DNA from: Arthrobacter sp. ov118
GTDB taxonomy: Bacteria; Actinomycetota; Actinomycetes; Actinomycetales; Micrococcaceae
Length of the DNA: 40,781 bases
Direction: 5' to 3'
Assembly (NCBI RefSeq): GCF_900116495.1
Contig: NZ_FPAY01000017.1
Span: 1 to 40,781, forward strand
In this document: positions 27,838 to 35,021 of the stretch, piece by piece
Numbering within the stretch: the stretch's first letter is position 1
Layout of the letters: every line of letters starts with the position of its first letter
Notes under the pieces: model-generated
What the model was told of the DNA's origin: nothing
The model's input: only the letters and a program-made list of their open reading frames with translations
Database searches by the model: none
Position numbers and translations under genes: made by a program

Positions 27838-28092
27838 ATGGAGAATCGTTACCCGCGTCCGATAGATGGGGGAGCGCCATCAATCGAATCACGGGGAAGT
27901 GAACCGCATTGCTCCGTCAATCCAGAAGCACGCTTCGGCCTGAACGCGAGGACGGTGGACGAGCTGCGACGGTACAGGTACCTGGACTCCAGCGCCCTCC
28001 ACGACGATTCCTTGCTACAGTCCGAGGATGACGACGGACTTCATCGCCAAAGCGGAAAAGTCGACAGAGATATGCCGGGGCATCTTCGGTGA
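27838..28092 (+). CDS. Small hypothetical protein with a strong ribosome binding site
   Basis: The 84-codon frame has AAGGAG six bases before its ATG, the best Shine-Dalgarno in this stretch. The product is polar and matches nothing I know. Its last 65 bases overlap, in another frame, the start of the HhH-GPD-like gene at 28028. It could be a genuine small protein, a leader ORF coupled to the next gene, or the start of a gene that lost its 3' part next to the IS110 remnant. Confidence 0.35.
   Translation: MENRYPRPIDGGAPSIESRGSEPHCSVNPEARFGLNARTVDELRRYRYLDSSALHDDSLLQSEDDDGLHRQSGKVDRDMPGHLR
28016..28021 (+). promoter_or_regulatory. Predicted -10 box (TACAGT), leaderless start of the gene at 28028
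   Basis: TACAGT fits TANNNT and ends 6 nt before the ATG at 28028. The only purine-rich bases (GAGG) touch the ATG and could not serve as a Shine-Dalgarno. Confidence 0.45.
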
Positions 28093-28783
28093 TCAAAGCA
28101 AATGGATAGCGGCCGACGGATATCCCGGCAGCTTAGCGCTCTGCATCATTGATTCAATCTTCTCCACAGGTTCTCACTACACCAGCGTCATCAACGTGGT
28201 GAATGAATACCGCGAGTACCGACGTGCCGAGGGCGGTGACGCAGAGCAGGATGGCGCGGAGGAGCTGCTGGCGACCTTCGCAGACTTCGGCGATAGCGCT
28301 GCTGTCTGGGCTGACAAAGTGGTCAATAACCGCAAGCCGGCACATACCAAGAAGAATGCGCCGCTAAAGGCGGAGGTGATCCGACAGGCCGCTGAGGGCC
28401 TCAAGAAGCTGGGCTACACCACCAGGGAAGACCTCCACCGGGCATACGCAACAGATGAACACCTCACCAAGCTGAAAAAAGCGTGGCATAATCTGCCGAG
28501 TCAGCAGTCAGGCGTCACCTACAACTACCTGCTCATCCTGGCCGGCTTCCAGTCCGTGAAGCCCGACCGCATGGTGATCCGCTTTATCGAAGAACATGCT
28601 GACCTCGGTGGACGGCGTCTGACTCCCAAAGACGCGGCGGACCTGATTAAGAAGGTAGCTGAGCTTTACCCGACCCAACCGCAGCGACTCGACCACATTA
28701 TCTGGCGCCACGTCTCTGGGCGAGAAGTCTTCCGGGAAGAAGAAGTAGAAGTAACTGATGGCGTAAGAGAGCGCACGAAGTGA
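28028..28783 (+). CDS. HhH-GPD-like all-helical protein of unknown function
   Basis: The 251-residue soluble protein contains YPGSLALCIIDSIFSTGSHY near the N-terminus and later GVTYNYLLILAGFQSVKPDR. The second block resembles the end of helix-hairpin-helix DNA glycosylase-like folds, where a G(V)KPD-h-h-x-RF motif is common (SVKPDRMVIRFIEEH here). No catalytic Lys/Asp pair can be assigned with confidence. A final LDHIIWRHVSGRE is similar to related uncharacterised bacterial proteins. It overlaps the next gene by four bases (GTGA), so the two are coupled. The pair lies between an HNH nuclease and an ATPase-nuclease operon and is probably part of the defence cargo. Lower GC than the core genes suggests transfer. 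Confidence 0.55.
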   Translation: MTTDFIAKAEKSTEICRGIFGDQSKWIAADGYPGSLALCIIDSIFSTGSHYTSVINVVNEYREYRRAEGGDAEQDGAEELLATFADFGDSAAVWADKVVNNRKPAHTKKNAPLKAEVIRQAAEGLKKLGYTTREDLHRAYATDEHLTKLKKAWHNLPSQQSGVTYNYLLILAGFQSVKPDRMVIRFIEEHADLGGRRLTPKDAADLIKKVAELYPTQPQRLDHIIWRHVSGREVFREEEVEVTDGVRERTK

Positions 28784-29565
28784 CAGAGGACGAGTGGTTG
28801 GCCCTTGCTCGGCAGCTTATCGAGGCAGTAAAAGACGACGCGCCTAGCATCACTGACTGGATTTCAGCAGTTTCGACAGCTGCGACGCTCGTGATCGCGG
28901 CCATTGCTGCTGCGATTGCACTCTTTCAGTTGATACAGGCGAAGAAGCTGGAGCTCGATAAATCCCAGCCGTACGTCGTCATGACCATGCAAGAGAGCAT
29001 CAGTCCCCAGTTCATTGACCTAGTCATCAAAAACTATGGGCAGACAGCCGCTTATGACGTGAGGGTGCTACTCAACCCAGCACCGACGAGGTCTCAGGAC
29101 GGTGCGGAGGTTGTTCACCTTCCGGAGGTGATTCCGGTGATGGCTCCCGGACAAGAATGGCGCACCCACTGGGACTCAGCTAGTGACAGATACAGTTCGA
29201 CCCTGCCCGACAGGCACGAAGGAACGATCACCTACTTCGGCGAGAAGGATATTTACAAAAAGCAAATCTCTTCCAAAGCGATCCTCGATTGGTCTATCTA
29301 TAAGTCGAGGCTCCGGATGGTGGAGTATGGAGTGCATGACCTAGCGAAAGCTGTCCAAGGAATTCGCAAGAATCAGGAAAAGTGGACTGAGAATGCTGGA
29401 GGCAGCCTCAGTGTCTATACACGAAGTGGCGAGGCGAAGGACGAAAGGGAACTCTGGGAGTATCAAGAGCTTAAGCGCGAGCTCGAAAAAGAGCAGGCGG
29501 CGGCGTCCCCTCCGTCGCGCAGGGTTAGAGCTAAGAAGTCAGAGCCTGACGCGGTGTCGGAATAG
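28780..29565 (+). CDS. Single-pass membrane protein with extended C-terminal domain, hypothetical
   Basis: The 261-residue protein has a short acidic N-terminus and one hydrophobic segment at about residues 29-50 (STAATLVIAAIAAAIALFQL). The adjoining basic QAKKLELDKSQP suggests that the C-terminal part faces the cytoplasm. The region after it (PYVVMTMQESISPQFIDLVI, then NYGQTAAYDVRVLL) reads like a beta-sandwich domain often found after one membrane helix in bacterial hypothetical proteins. The end is a charged helix. GTG 28780 overlaps the previous stop. As a coupled partner of the HhH-GPD-like protein it could be a membrane-sited effector, but this is inference from context. Confidence 0.55.
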   Translation: MTEDEWLALARQLIEAVKDDAPSITDWISAVSTAATLVIAAIAAAIALFQLIQAKKLELDKSQPYVVMTMQESISPQFIDLVIKNYGQTAAYDVRVLLNPAPTRSQDGAEVVHLPEVIPVMAPGQEWRTHWDSASDRYSSTLPDRHEGTITYFGEKDIYKKQISSKAILDWSIYKSRLRMVEYGVHDLAKAVQGIRKNQEKWTENAGGSLSVYTRSGEAKDERELWEYQELKRELEKEQAAASPPSRRVRAKKSEPDAVSE

Positions 29566-30113
29566 TTAGTCATTTCTGAGAGGTCGTCGGAGTTCTGGCG
29601 CCTCTTTTACGTCCGAAGCGCCTCAGAGCGTGCGCGACGAGCTCACAGGCCGTATGCACGAACAGGCCGGGCTGGGTGTCGCGTGGTATCGCCGGTGCCC
29701 GGGCTTCTGCCTTGTTGGGCACAATGCTTGATGGCCGTGGTACCGAGCTGCCCCGGGCGGTGGTCCCGCACGCTCAGGGAGTGCCAGGGGATGAAGGCAT
29801 GTGGCACATCATCAGATCGATACAAGGACCACGTCTCGGCTGCCGTGCGGAACGCGAGTCGGACTATTCAGGAGCGATTGGTAACACGCGCGGCGCGGCG
29901 TCGACGGCGTGCCATCGCGCTAGCTCCGGTCGGTGATTCCCTCCGAACATCCACAGCTGTCCTTGCCGCACTGCATTGCTTTGGTCAACGGCGGGCTCGA
30001 GTGATCTGCCCTTCTGCTCAATACACCCCTAAGACGCCTAACTTGGTGGCTCGGCCTCGTTCGCCACGACTCGACCTAATCGGTGCCTTCCTCGTTGGCA
30101 CGGCACCGGCCTA
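29566..30113. other. Gap without a supported gene
   Basis: About 550 bp separate the membrane-protein gene from the three-gene operon. The plus-strand frame of the next gene is open through this region back to 29683, but the composition is Arg-rich and not protein-like. On the minus strand an open frame of about 74 codons (29643-29865; HAFIPWHSLSVRDHRPGQLG) could be a gene remnant, without a recognisable family or good start. Confidence 0.3.
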
Positions 30114-30119
30114 TAGCAT
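30114..30119 (+). promoter_or_regulatory. Predicted -10 box (TAGCAT) of the three-gene operon, leaderless
   Basis: TAGCAT (within CTATAGCATT) ends 7 nt before the ATG at 30127, and no Shine-Dalgarno precedes that ATG. This helps choose 30127 as start over the longer open frame. Confidence 0.5.
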
Positions 30120-30126
30120 TGCTTTT

Positions 30127-30816
30127 ATGGGGGATTTTGCAACTGTAGCGGCAGGTCGTACAACAAGCGTCTATCAAGACGCAGTCCGCCTTCTGCTGCT
30201 CATCAACGCGGCGGCGGAGGATCTCTCGGGCCCAATTCCGGAAGGGGCGCCTGCCAATGCGGTAGCCGTTTTGCGATCTCAGGTCCTGCTCCAGAAGCTC
30301 GACTTCTGGCTTCGAAACCCGGATTACCTGGCTGATGAACTGATCTCCCGCTTTGAACGTGATGGCAACGCAGATGACCTGGACCTTGCTCGCCAGATAT
30401 TGGAAAGCGAGGAGCCCGAAGTCCGTTCGTACCAGATGCTGCGCCATCTTTTTGGCGCTTACGAGCCGCTCGACGAAGCGCTCGCAGTCTTGCGCACGCC
30501 AGGGCTTGTGGTCCGGCGCAGGCAAGGCAAGGCAGCGCATACCAGTCAGCATGACTACTACCTCACCGCCGCCGGACGGTCTGCAGCTCGGGCAATAGTC
30601 GAGACGGTGCCGGATCTTGCGTACTACGTCGAGCGAGCGCGACTTGTGGTTGACCTGGCCGGGGGGCGGCGGGGCAGCGCACTACGCGACATTCAATACC
30701 TTCAAGTCGAGTATGCGGACGCCGCCCTCGGAACTCATATCGCCGGAATCGCGGACCGCGCGAGAAGCCGACTGAAGGACGCGCTGGTCAGCACAGGACA
30801 CGGAGAACAGCAGTGA
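30127..30816 (+). CDS. Small helical/winged-helix-like component of a putative three-gene defence operon
   Basis: The 229-residue protein begins MGDFATVAAG and has helices YQDAVRLLLLINAAAEDLSG and VLLQKLDFWLRNPDYLADEL. The L-x-K-L-D-F-x-h-x-x-x-P pattern is seen in small middle components of ABC-three-component and similar operons. A winged-helix-like end follows, with GLVVRRRQGK and DYYLTAAGRSAARAI. No catalytic motif is visible, so it is more likely an adaptor, kleisin-like or DNA-binding partner of the ATPase. Start chosen by the -10 box 7 nt upstream and by the poor quality of the longer frame. It overlaps the ATPase gene by four bases (GTGA). Confidence 0.65.
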   Translation: MGDFATVAAGRTTSVYQDAVRLLLLINAAAEDLSGPIPEGAPANAVAVLRSQVLLQKLDFWLRNPDYLADELISRFERDGNADDLDLARQILESEEPEVRSYQMLRHLFGAYEPLDEALAVLRTPGLVVRRRQGKAAHTSQHDYYLTAAGRSAARAIVETVPDLAYYVERARLVVDLAGGRRGSALRDIQYLQVEYADAALGTHIAGIADRARSRLKDALVSTGHGEQQ

Positions 30817-32798
30817 GCGACAGAAGCGCCAATATCCTGGAGCGGATTGCTGCCAAGGTTGGCTGTTCACAAGAAGTTGTTGAGCAGATCCTGAACGATT
30901 ACGGGTTGAACTTAGCGACCAGCAATCGACGACATCGTAGTATCCGGCTTGATCGTCTTCGCGTTCGTGGCGAGAAGGGCGGAGAAGTCGAATCCGGTTC
31001 ATTCGATGAGACATTCGTATTTGACCTCGGCGTCACAGTAATTGCAGCCGACAACTTGCGAGGTAAGACAAGCATTCTAGAGCTGGTTACTTTCGTGCTC
31101 AGAGGCGAGCCACGCAACCTGCAAGCCGACGTCCTGTCCTGGCTCAAGGAGATCTCCCTTGACGTACACATCAACGGCCAGCCAATCGGATTTCGTCTCT
31201 CGCTCGAAGCTTCCGCCATCACTACAGGACGCATCTTCACCGCCACGATCGCCGATCTGAAGGTAAGCGACGACTCGATCGCAGCAGGCGTTACCGAACT
31301 GGCGATTGCCGAGAGCAGTGACGAATGGGCCGATCTTGTCGGTACGTTCATCATGACTCAGTTCGGGCTGGACGAGATGCAGGTCTTCAACCGTGCCCGA
31401 AGCGAGGAAGAAGCCGGCACCATCAAGTCACATGGCTGGCCGTCCTACTTCGGGGTCCTGTACCCGCCCTCAGGCGCCGACACCGTGCTTCTCGGCAGTA
31501 CTGCAGGTGACCAACTTCCTGTCAAGCTGATGCAGGTTTTCTTGGACATGCCTGAGGCGACTCGCACGATGCGGGTTCGAGCACTCGCTCAACGTCTCGA
31601 TAGTGAGTTCAGATCGGAACAGCGGCGCGGTCGAAACACGAACGCGGCCATTGCCAGACAAGTTCAAGAGGCTCAAGTACGACACGCCAACGCCGAAGCG
31701 CGTCTCCAGAGTCTCAATAATCAGGTACCAGCCGAGAACCTGAAGCACCTGACAAGTCTCGCTGTTGCCGCGGGCACTCGCGTTGCAGCCGCAAGAAAGG
31801 CGGCCGCGGCAGCTGCCGTTGCCTTCAGTGAGGCCCAAAGTGCACGGGTCGCTGACGAAAAAGCCCTCAACAGTCTCCGCGAGTCGAAGGCGGCGAGCGC
31901 CCTCTTCCACGGCTTGGATCCCCAATCCTGCCCGCGATGCGAGACCGCCATCAGCGCGCAACGACGCTTACGAGAGCACGACGACCATCACTGTGCTGTC
32001 TGCGACACCGACCTTCAAGGTGACGCTGAAGACGACTATGCCGATCGTGAAGCTCAGGCCGCCGAAGCTCTTGCGGCGACTCGTGCTGCCGAGAAAGCCT
32101 TGGATGCGGCACGGAGTAAGGCGGACATTGATTTAGATAGAGCACAGAAGGATCTGAACTCGGTCGACGACCGGATCGCTCAGGCTCAGGTAGCGCGCCA
32201 GATGGCGGACCGGGTAGAAGCGGAACACGAGCTTGCGGCAGCCGCCGCTGTCGTCGAAGCGCTACGGGCGATGGCACCAGAGGAAGCCGAACAGCCGCTG
32301 TCCGTTGCCGTGCTCAATGCCGCAGGAGACATTCTCAAGGACGACATTGCACAAGTGAGCGCAGATCTTTATTCAGACCTGAGTGACGCCACTCGCGACC
32401 TCGCCCATTCCTTTGGAATCGGTGAGTTGGAGCGCATCAAAATCAAGGCAAATGGCACCATGGATGTGACGAAAGGTGGAGGTGCGCGTTCAAGCTTCAG
32501 CGCACAGAGTCCTGGTGAACGTCTTCGCCTTCGATACGCCCTGGTAGTCGCGTTGCTGCGCACGGCGCGCTCACGTGGAATCGCAGGGCATCCTGGACTA
32601 CTCCTGCTGGACAGCCTGAAAGCCGAGGAAGTGCAAGAAGATCATGCCCGGACACTCCTCAAAGGCCTGGTGACCGCCGCTGCTGAAGAACCGGGTCTTC
32701 AGATCCTTGTAACGACGGCGGATAGGTCCTTGGCGGCATCTGTGTCAGGGGTGGCTGGCACGATCGAGCCAAGGCCCAACCGAACCACGATTTTTTAG
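30813..32798 (+). CDS. SMC/Rad50-like ATPase with double-CxxC zinc element
   Basis: The 661-residue protein has a split ABC ATPase. The Walker A-like loop ADNLRGKTS is at residues 79-87 (Rad50-type, GKT). The signature SPGERLRLRYA is at 566-576. A Walker B-like LLLLDSLKAEE has Asp600 but Ser601 where the catalytic Glu normally stands, and VTTADRSLA where a switch His would be. Between the halves are Ala/Glu/Arg-rich coiled coils broken by CPRC (373-376) and CAVC (394-397), a zinc-ribbon-like element rather than the single CxxC of a Rad50 hook. It probably dimerises on DNA and gates the nuclease encoded next. It starts with GTG overlapping the small gene. The 36-bp gap to the nuclease gene holds that gene's RBS. 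Confidence 0.8.
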   Translation: MSDRSANILERIAAKVGCSQEVVEQILNDYGLNLATSNRRHRSIRLDRLRVRGEKGGEVESGSFDETFVFDLGVTVIAADNLRGKTSILELVTFVLRGEPRNLQADVLSWLKEISLDVHINGQPIGFRLSLEASAITTGRIFTATIADLKVSDDSIAAGVTELAIAESSDEWADLVGTFIMTQFGLDEMQVFNRARSEEEAGTIKSHGWPSYFGVLYPPSGADTVLLGSTAGDQLPVKLMQVFLDMPEATRTMRVRALAQRLDSEFRSEQRRGRNTNAAIARQVQEAQVRHANAEARLQSLNNQVPAENLKHLTSLAVAAGTRVAAARKAAAAAAVAFSEAQSARVADEKALNSLRESKAASALFHGLDPQSCPRCETAISAQRRLREHDDHHCAVCDTDLQGDAEDDYADREAQAAEALAATRAAEKALDAARSKADIDLDRAQKDLNSVDDRIAQAQVARQMADRVEAEHELAAAAAVVEALRAMAPEEAEQPLSVAVLNAAGDILKDDIAQVSADLYSDLSDATRDLAHSFGIGELERIKIKANGTMDVTKGGGARSSFSAQSPGERLRLRYALVVALLRTARSRGIAGHPGLLLLDSLKAEEVQEDHARTLLKGLVTAAAEEPGLQILVTTADRSLAASVSGVAGTIEPRPNRTTIF

Positions 32799-32834
32799 AA
32801 CTCCGCCGAATGTTCGGCGCTCCGGGAGGTGGAG

Positions 32835-34790
32835 ATGTCAATCGCCGAGCGCCTCGCTCAAGGGACGAGCGATCCCAATGCGTTAACCTTGGGAATGCTA
32901 GGCAGCTTCGCCGAGATAGTCGAAGAGGCAACCGCATTGGCCGCCGCCCCGGTTGCACCATACGTCGCCTACGCCTTCAGCTCTGAACTGCGAAACGGGG
33001 TCTGGACCGATCAGCACACCTCTACGTTACTAGACTTCACCGCGGGTCTAAGACAGCAGCACAGTTATCTTGCCCTGCGAGAAACAGCAGACGTCCTACT
33101 TGACGACGAGCGGGTCCTGGGGCTCGTTGCCGCCACCCTCCACGACGCGTTGCTGCCGGAGGCCGCGACCATCTCGTCGCGCCCGCTACTCGCTGGGCTG
33201 CAGCTCGATATTGCCCTCGAAGTAGCGGCCCGAACTACGGTTGCTCCGTACCGGTTGCTGGCTCTGCTCACGGCACCCATACGGGACTATCCGGAGGACT
33301 TCGATGACCCGTTAGCCCGGGCGGTTGGCTTTGCGGCGGACGTTTGGACCACCCCAGCGGATCGAAGGCGCTTCGCTGTTACGTTGGCGGAGTTGGCTGA
33401 GCGAGGGAGTGAGGATGCGGCTTATGAATGCGCCGTTCAGCAGCTCCGGGTGGCGCTTGTGGAGACGAACAAGGACGAGCTCCTTCGTGGAGTCCGCGAG
33501 GCCCGAGACAGGTTCGACGAGGTTTCTCGCCAAGGCGACGGACGCGAGGACGCTGCTGCGTTCGCACAGGCTTGCACAGCTCTGATTGCCTTCGATGAAC
33601 TTGACAAGACGGCTCTGTCTACGTCGGCGCATGCGGCTCGGACCATCGCTGATCGCAGGGCTCTTCTTACCAGAAACATGCATGGTCGGCACCAGGCTAC
33701 TGCGCGCCAAGCGGCGCAGCTTGCGTGGGTTTCTCTCGCGTGGCAACTGGATGTGGCCGCTATTGAGATCGGAGAGGACGCCTTCCTCGACACCTGGGTT
33801 GCGGTCGACTCGATCATGAAGGTCTACGAGGCGGACCGCCAGTTTACGAATCTTGAGACAGTCACGACGATCATTCGCCCTAGGCTTATGAATGAGATTG
33901 CCCAGCGTCAGGCCATGGCGCACCAACTTGAGCGCGCCATCAACATCGACAAGCAGCGAGTCCGGCCGGAGTTGCCGCCCGAGATCTACGAGCTGTTAGA
34001 CCTCGTTCATCGCACCCGTGCAGCGCAGCGCCAACCAAGCGATGCCCCCGAGGAGTCATCTCCTAGAGAACCTTTCTTCCTGCGAGCGTTGCTTGGCCCG
34101 TCATCGGCTGTGCTGAGTGAATTACACGGCACCGACCTCGCAAGGTTGGAAGAGGCTGCCGAGCAGACATTTGTTGGTAGTTTTGCTGGTGTCGGGCCGG
34201 CCAATGACATGATCGATCGGCTGACGGCGAGCCTTGTTCAAGAACTCGGTGAGAACACTTCGTTTGTTGGCATGGCCAAATCGGACTTCTCATTCCTTGT
34301 TCGACAAACCGTGCGCTTCCTCGTCTACATCGGCGACAACGCACAGCCCTACACCAAATTTATCTCCGAGGGTGAAACTGTCCCTTTGGAAGCGGACATC
34401 CAGAAGCACTTTCACCAGTTCCTCTCTGCATCGGAACTTGCAGGTCGAGTCGGCATGGAGCATTCGAACATTGCCGGAGGTCGTGCAGACGTCATCACCA
34501 CTCTTGACGGCGGTCGGCGCTACGTGACTGAAGTCAAGAGGGAACTTAAGGACGCAAGTAGGCGGAGTCTTGAGAACTCTTATCTTGCTCAGGCCGTCGA
34601 GTACCAGTCCACCAACGAACCGCTTGGGCAACTTCTTGTGCTTGATCTCACGGATCACACATCCGGGACTCCGAACATCAGAGATTCGATCTGGGTGACG
34701 CACCGCCGCGATGGCGCAGGTCAGGCGATCGCCAGCGCAGTCATCGCCGTTGTGCGCGGGAACAGACCGAGCCCAAGCAGGATGAAGTGA
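32835..34790 (+). CDS. Large helical protein with C-terminal PD-(D/E)xK nuclease domain
   Basis: The 651-residue protein is mostly alpha-helical for its first 500 residues, with no named domain (helical-repeat-like, for example RLLALLTAPIRDYPEDFDD). The last 140 residues form a nuclease: GRADVITT with Asp552, then YVTEVKRE with Glu566 and Lys568, and the helix LAQAVEYQS with Gln and Tyr after it, matching motifs II-IV of PD-(D/E)xK enzymes. It is the likely DNA-cutting effector of the operon. The ATG at 32835 has GGGAGGTGG just upstream; the GTG at 32829 is part of that site. A perfect inverted repeat overlies the region just after the stop. Confidence 0.8.
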   Translation: MSIAERLAQGTSDPNALTLGMLGSFAEIVEEATALAAAPVAPYVAYAFSSELRNGVWTDQHTSTLLDFTAGLRQQHSYLALRETADVLLDDERVLGLVAATLHDALLPEAATISSRPLLAGLQLDIALEVAARTTVAPYRLLALLTAPIRDYPEDFDDPLARAVGFAADVWTTPADRRRFAVTLAELAERGSEDAAYECAVQQLRVALVETNKDELLRGVREARDRFDEVSRQGDGREDAAAFAQACTALIAFDELDKTALSTSAHAARTIADRRALLTRNMHGRHQATARQAAQLAWVSLAWQLDVAAIEIGEDAFLDTWVAVDSIMKVYEADRQFTNLETVTTIIRPRLMNEIAQRQAMAHQLERAINIDKQRVRPELPPEIYELLDLVHRTRAAQRQPSDAPEESSPREPFFLRALLGPSSAVLSELHGTDLARLEEAAEQTFVGSFAGVGPANDMIDRLTASLVQELGENTSFVGMAKSDFSFLVRQTVRFLVYIGDNAQPYTKFISEGETVPLEADIQKHFHQFLSASELAGRVGMEHSNIAGGRADVITTLDGGRRYVTEVKRELKDASRRSLENSYLAQAVEYQSTNEPLGQLLVLDLTDHTSGTPNIRDSIWVTHRRDGAGQAIASAVIAVVRGNRPSPSRMK

Positions 34791-34825
34791 CTTGCCATTG
34801 GTTTGACCTTGCCACTGTTTTGGGC

Positions 34826-34861
34826 CATGAGTTCTCCTGCTTGCCGAGAGGAGAACTCATG
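34826..34861. repeat. Perfect inverted repeat with 13-bp arms after the nuclease gene
   Basis: CATGAGTTCTCCT (34826-34838) and AGGAGAACTCATG (34849-34861) pair perfectly around a 10-nt loop, 36 bp after the stop. No T-run follows. It may end the three-gene transcript, or be a protein-binding site near the island's right end. Confidence 0.6.
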
Positions 34862-34887
34862 GCGATTCGAAGGGCGGCCAAAAGATA

Positions 34888-34906
34888 GTGTGCACAATGT
34901 GCACAC
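34888..34906. repeat. 19-bp palindrome, copy B (inside island near right end)
   Basis: GTGTGCAC-AAT-GTGCACAC has perfect 8-bp arms around a 3-bp centre. The surrounding sequence is unrelated to copies A and C, but arm length, spacing and outer bases agree. Confidence 0.55.
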
Positions 34907-34998
34907 CTTTGGCTCCGGACTGGCCCGTACAGCCGCCGGACGGGCGCGGATTCCGCATGTTTTCGCCACTTACCAGCAATGACAAGGCCGGGAATCGC

Positions 34999-35021
34999 GT
35001 TCGAGTCCCACCTCGGGCACA
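34999..35021 (+). repeat. Right attachment repeat (copy of tRNA-Leu 3' end)
   Basis: It is identical to 17855-17877. The bases to its left do not continue the tRNA, so only the 3' fragment is present and no second functional tRNA exists here. Confidence 0.85.

Larger units (their letters stand above)
17855..35021. mobile_element. Genomic island in tRNA-Leu carrying a defence cluster
   Basis: The segment is bounded by a perfect 23-bp direct repeat, the last 21 bases of tRNA-Leu plus two, at 17855-17877 and 34999-35021. This is the usual footprint of site-specific integration into a tRNA 3' end. The intact tRNA is on the left. Cargo is accessory: type I-G CRISPR-Cas, an HNH nuclease, an IS110 remnant, a two-gene unit and a three-gene ATPase-nuclease operon. 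No integrase or excisionase was recognised between the repeats, so the island looks immobile or dependent on an integrase supplied elsewhere. Confidence 0.8.

Noticed and set aside
29683..30126. N-terminal extension of the small component gene back to 29683
   Set aside because: Arg-rich, not protein-like, no RBS; the ATG at 30127 has a -10 box at leaderless distance.
30127..34790. Wadjet (JetABCD) system
   Set aside because: The ATPase is far shorter than JetC, there is no TOPRIM-type JetD, and the nuclease is PD-(D/E)xK instead.
34981..35021. A second tRNA-Leu gene
   Set aside because: Only the 3' 23 bp are present; the acceptor 5' strand, D-arm and anticodon arm are missing, so it is an attachment-site copy.
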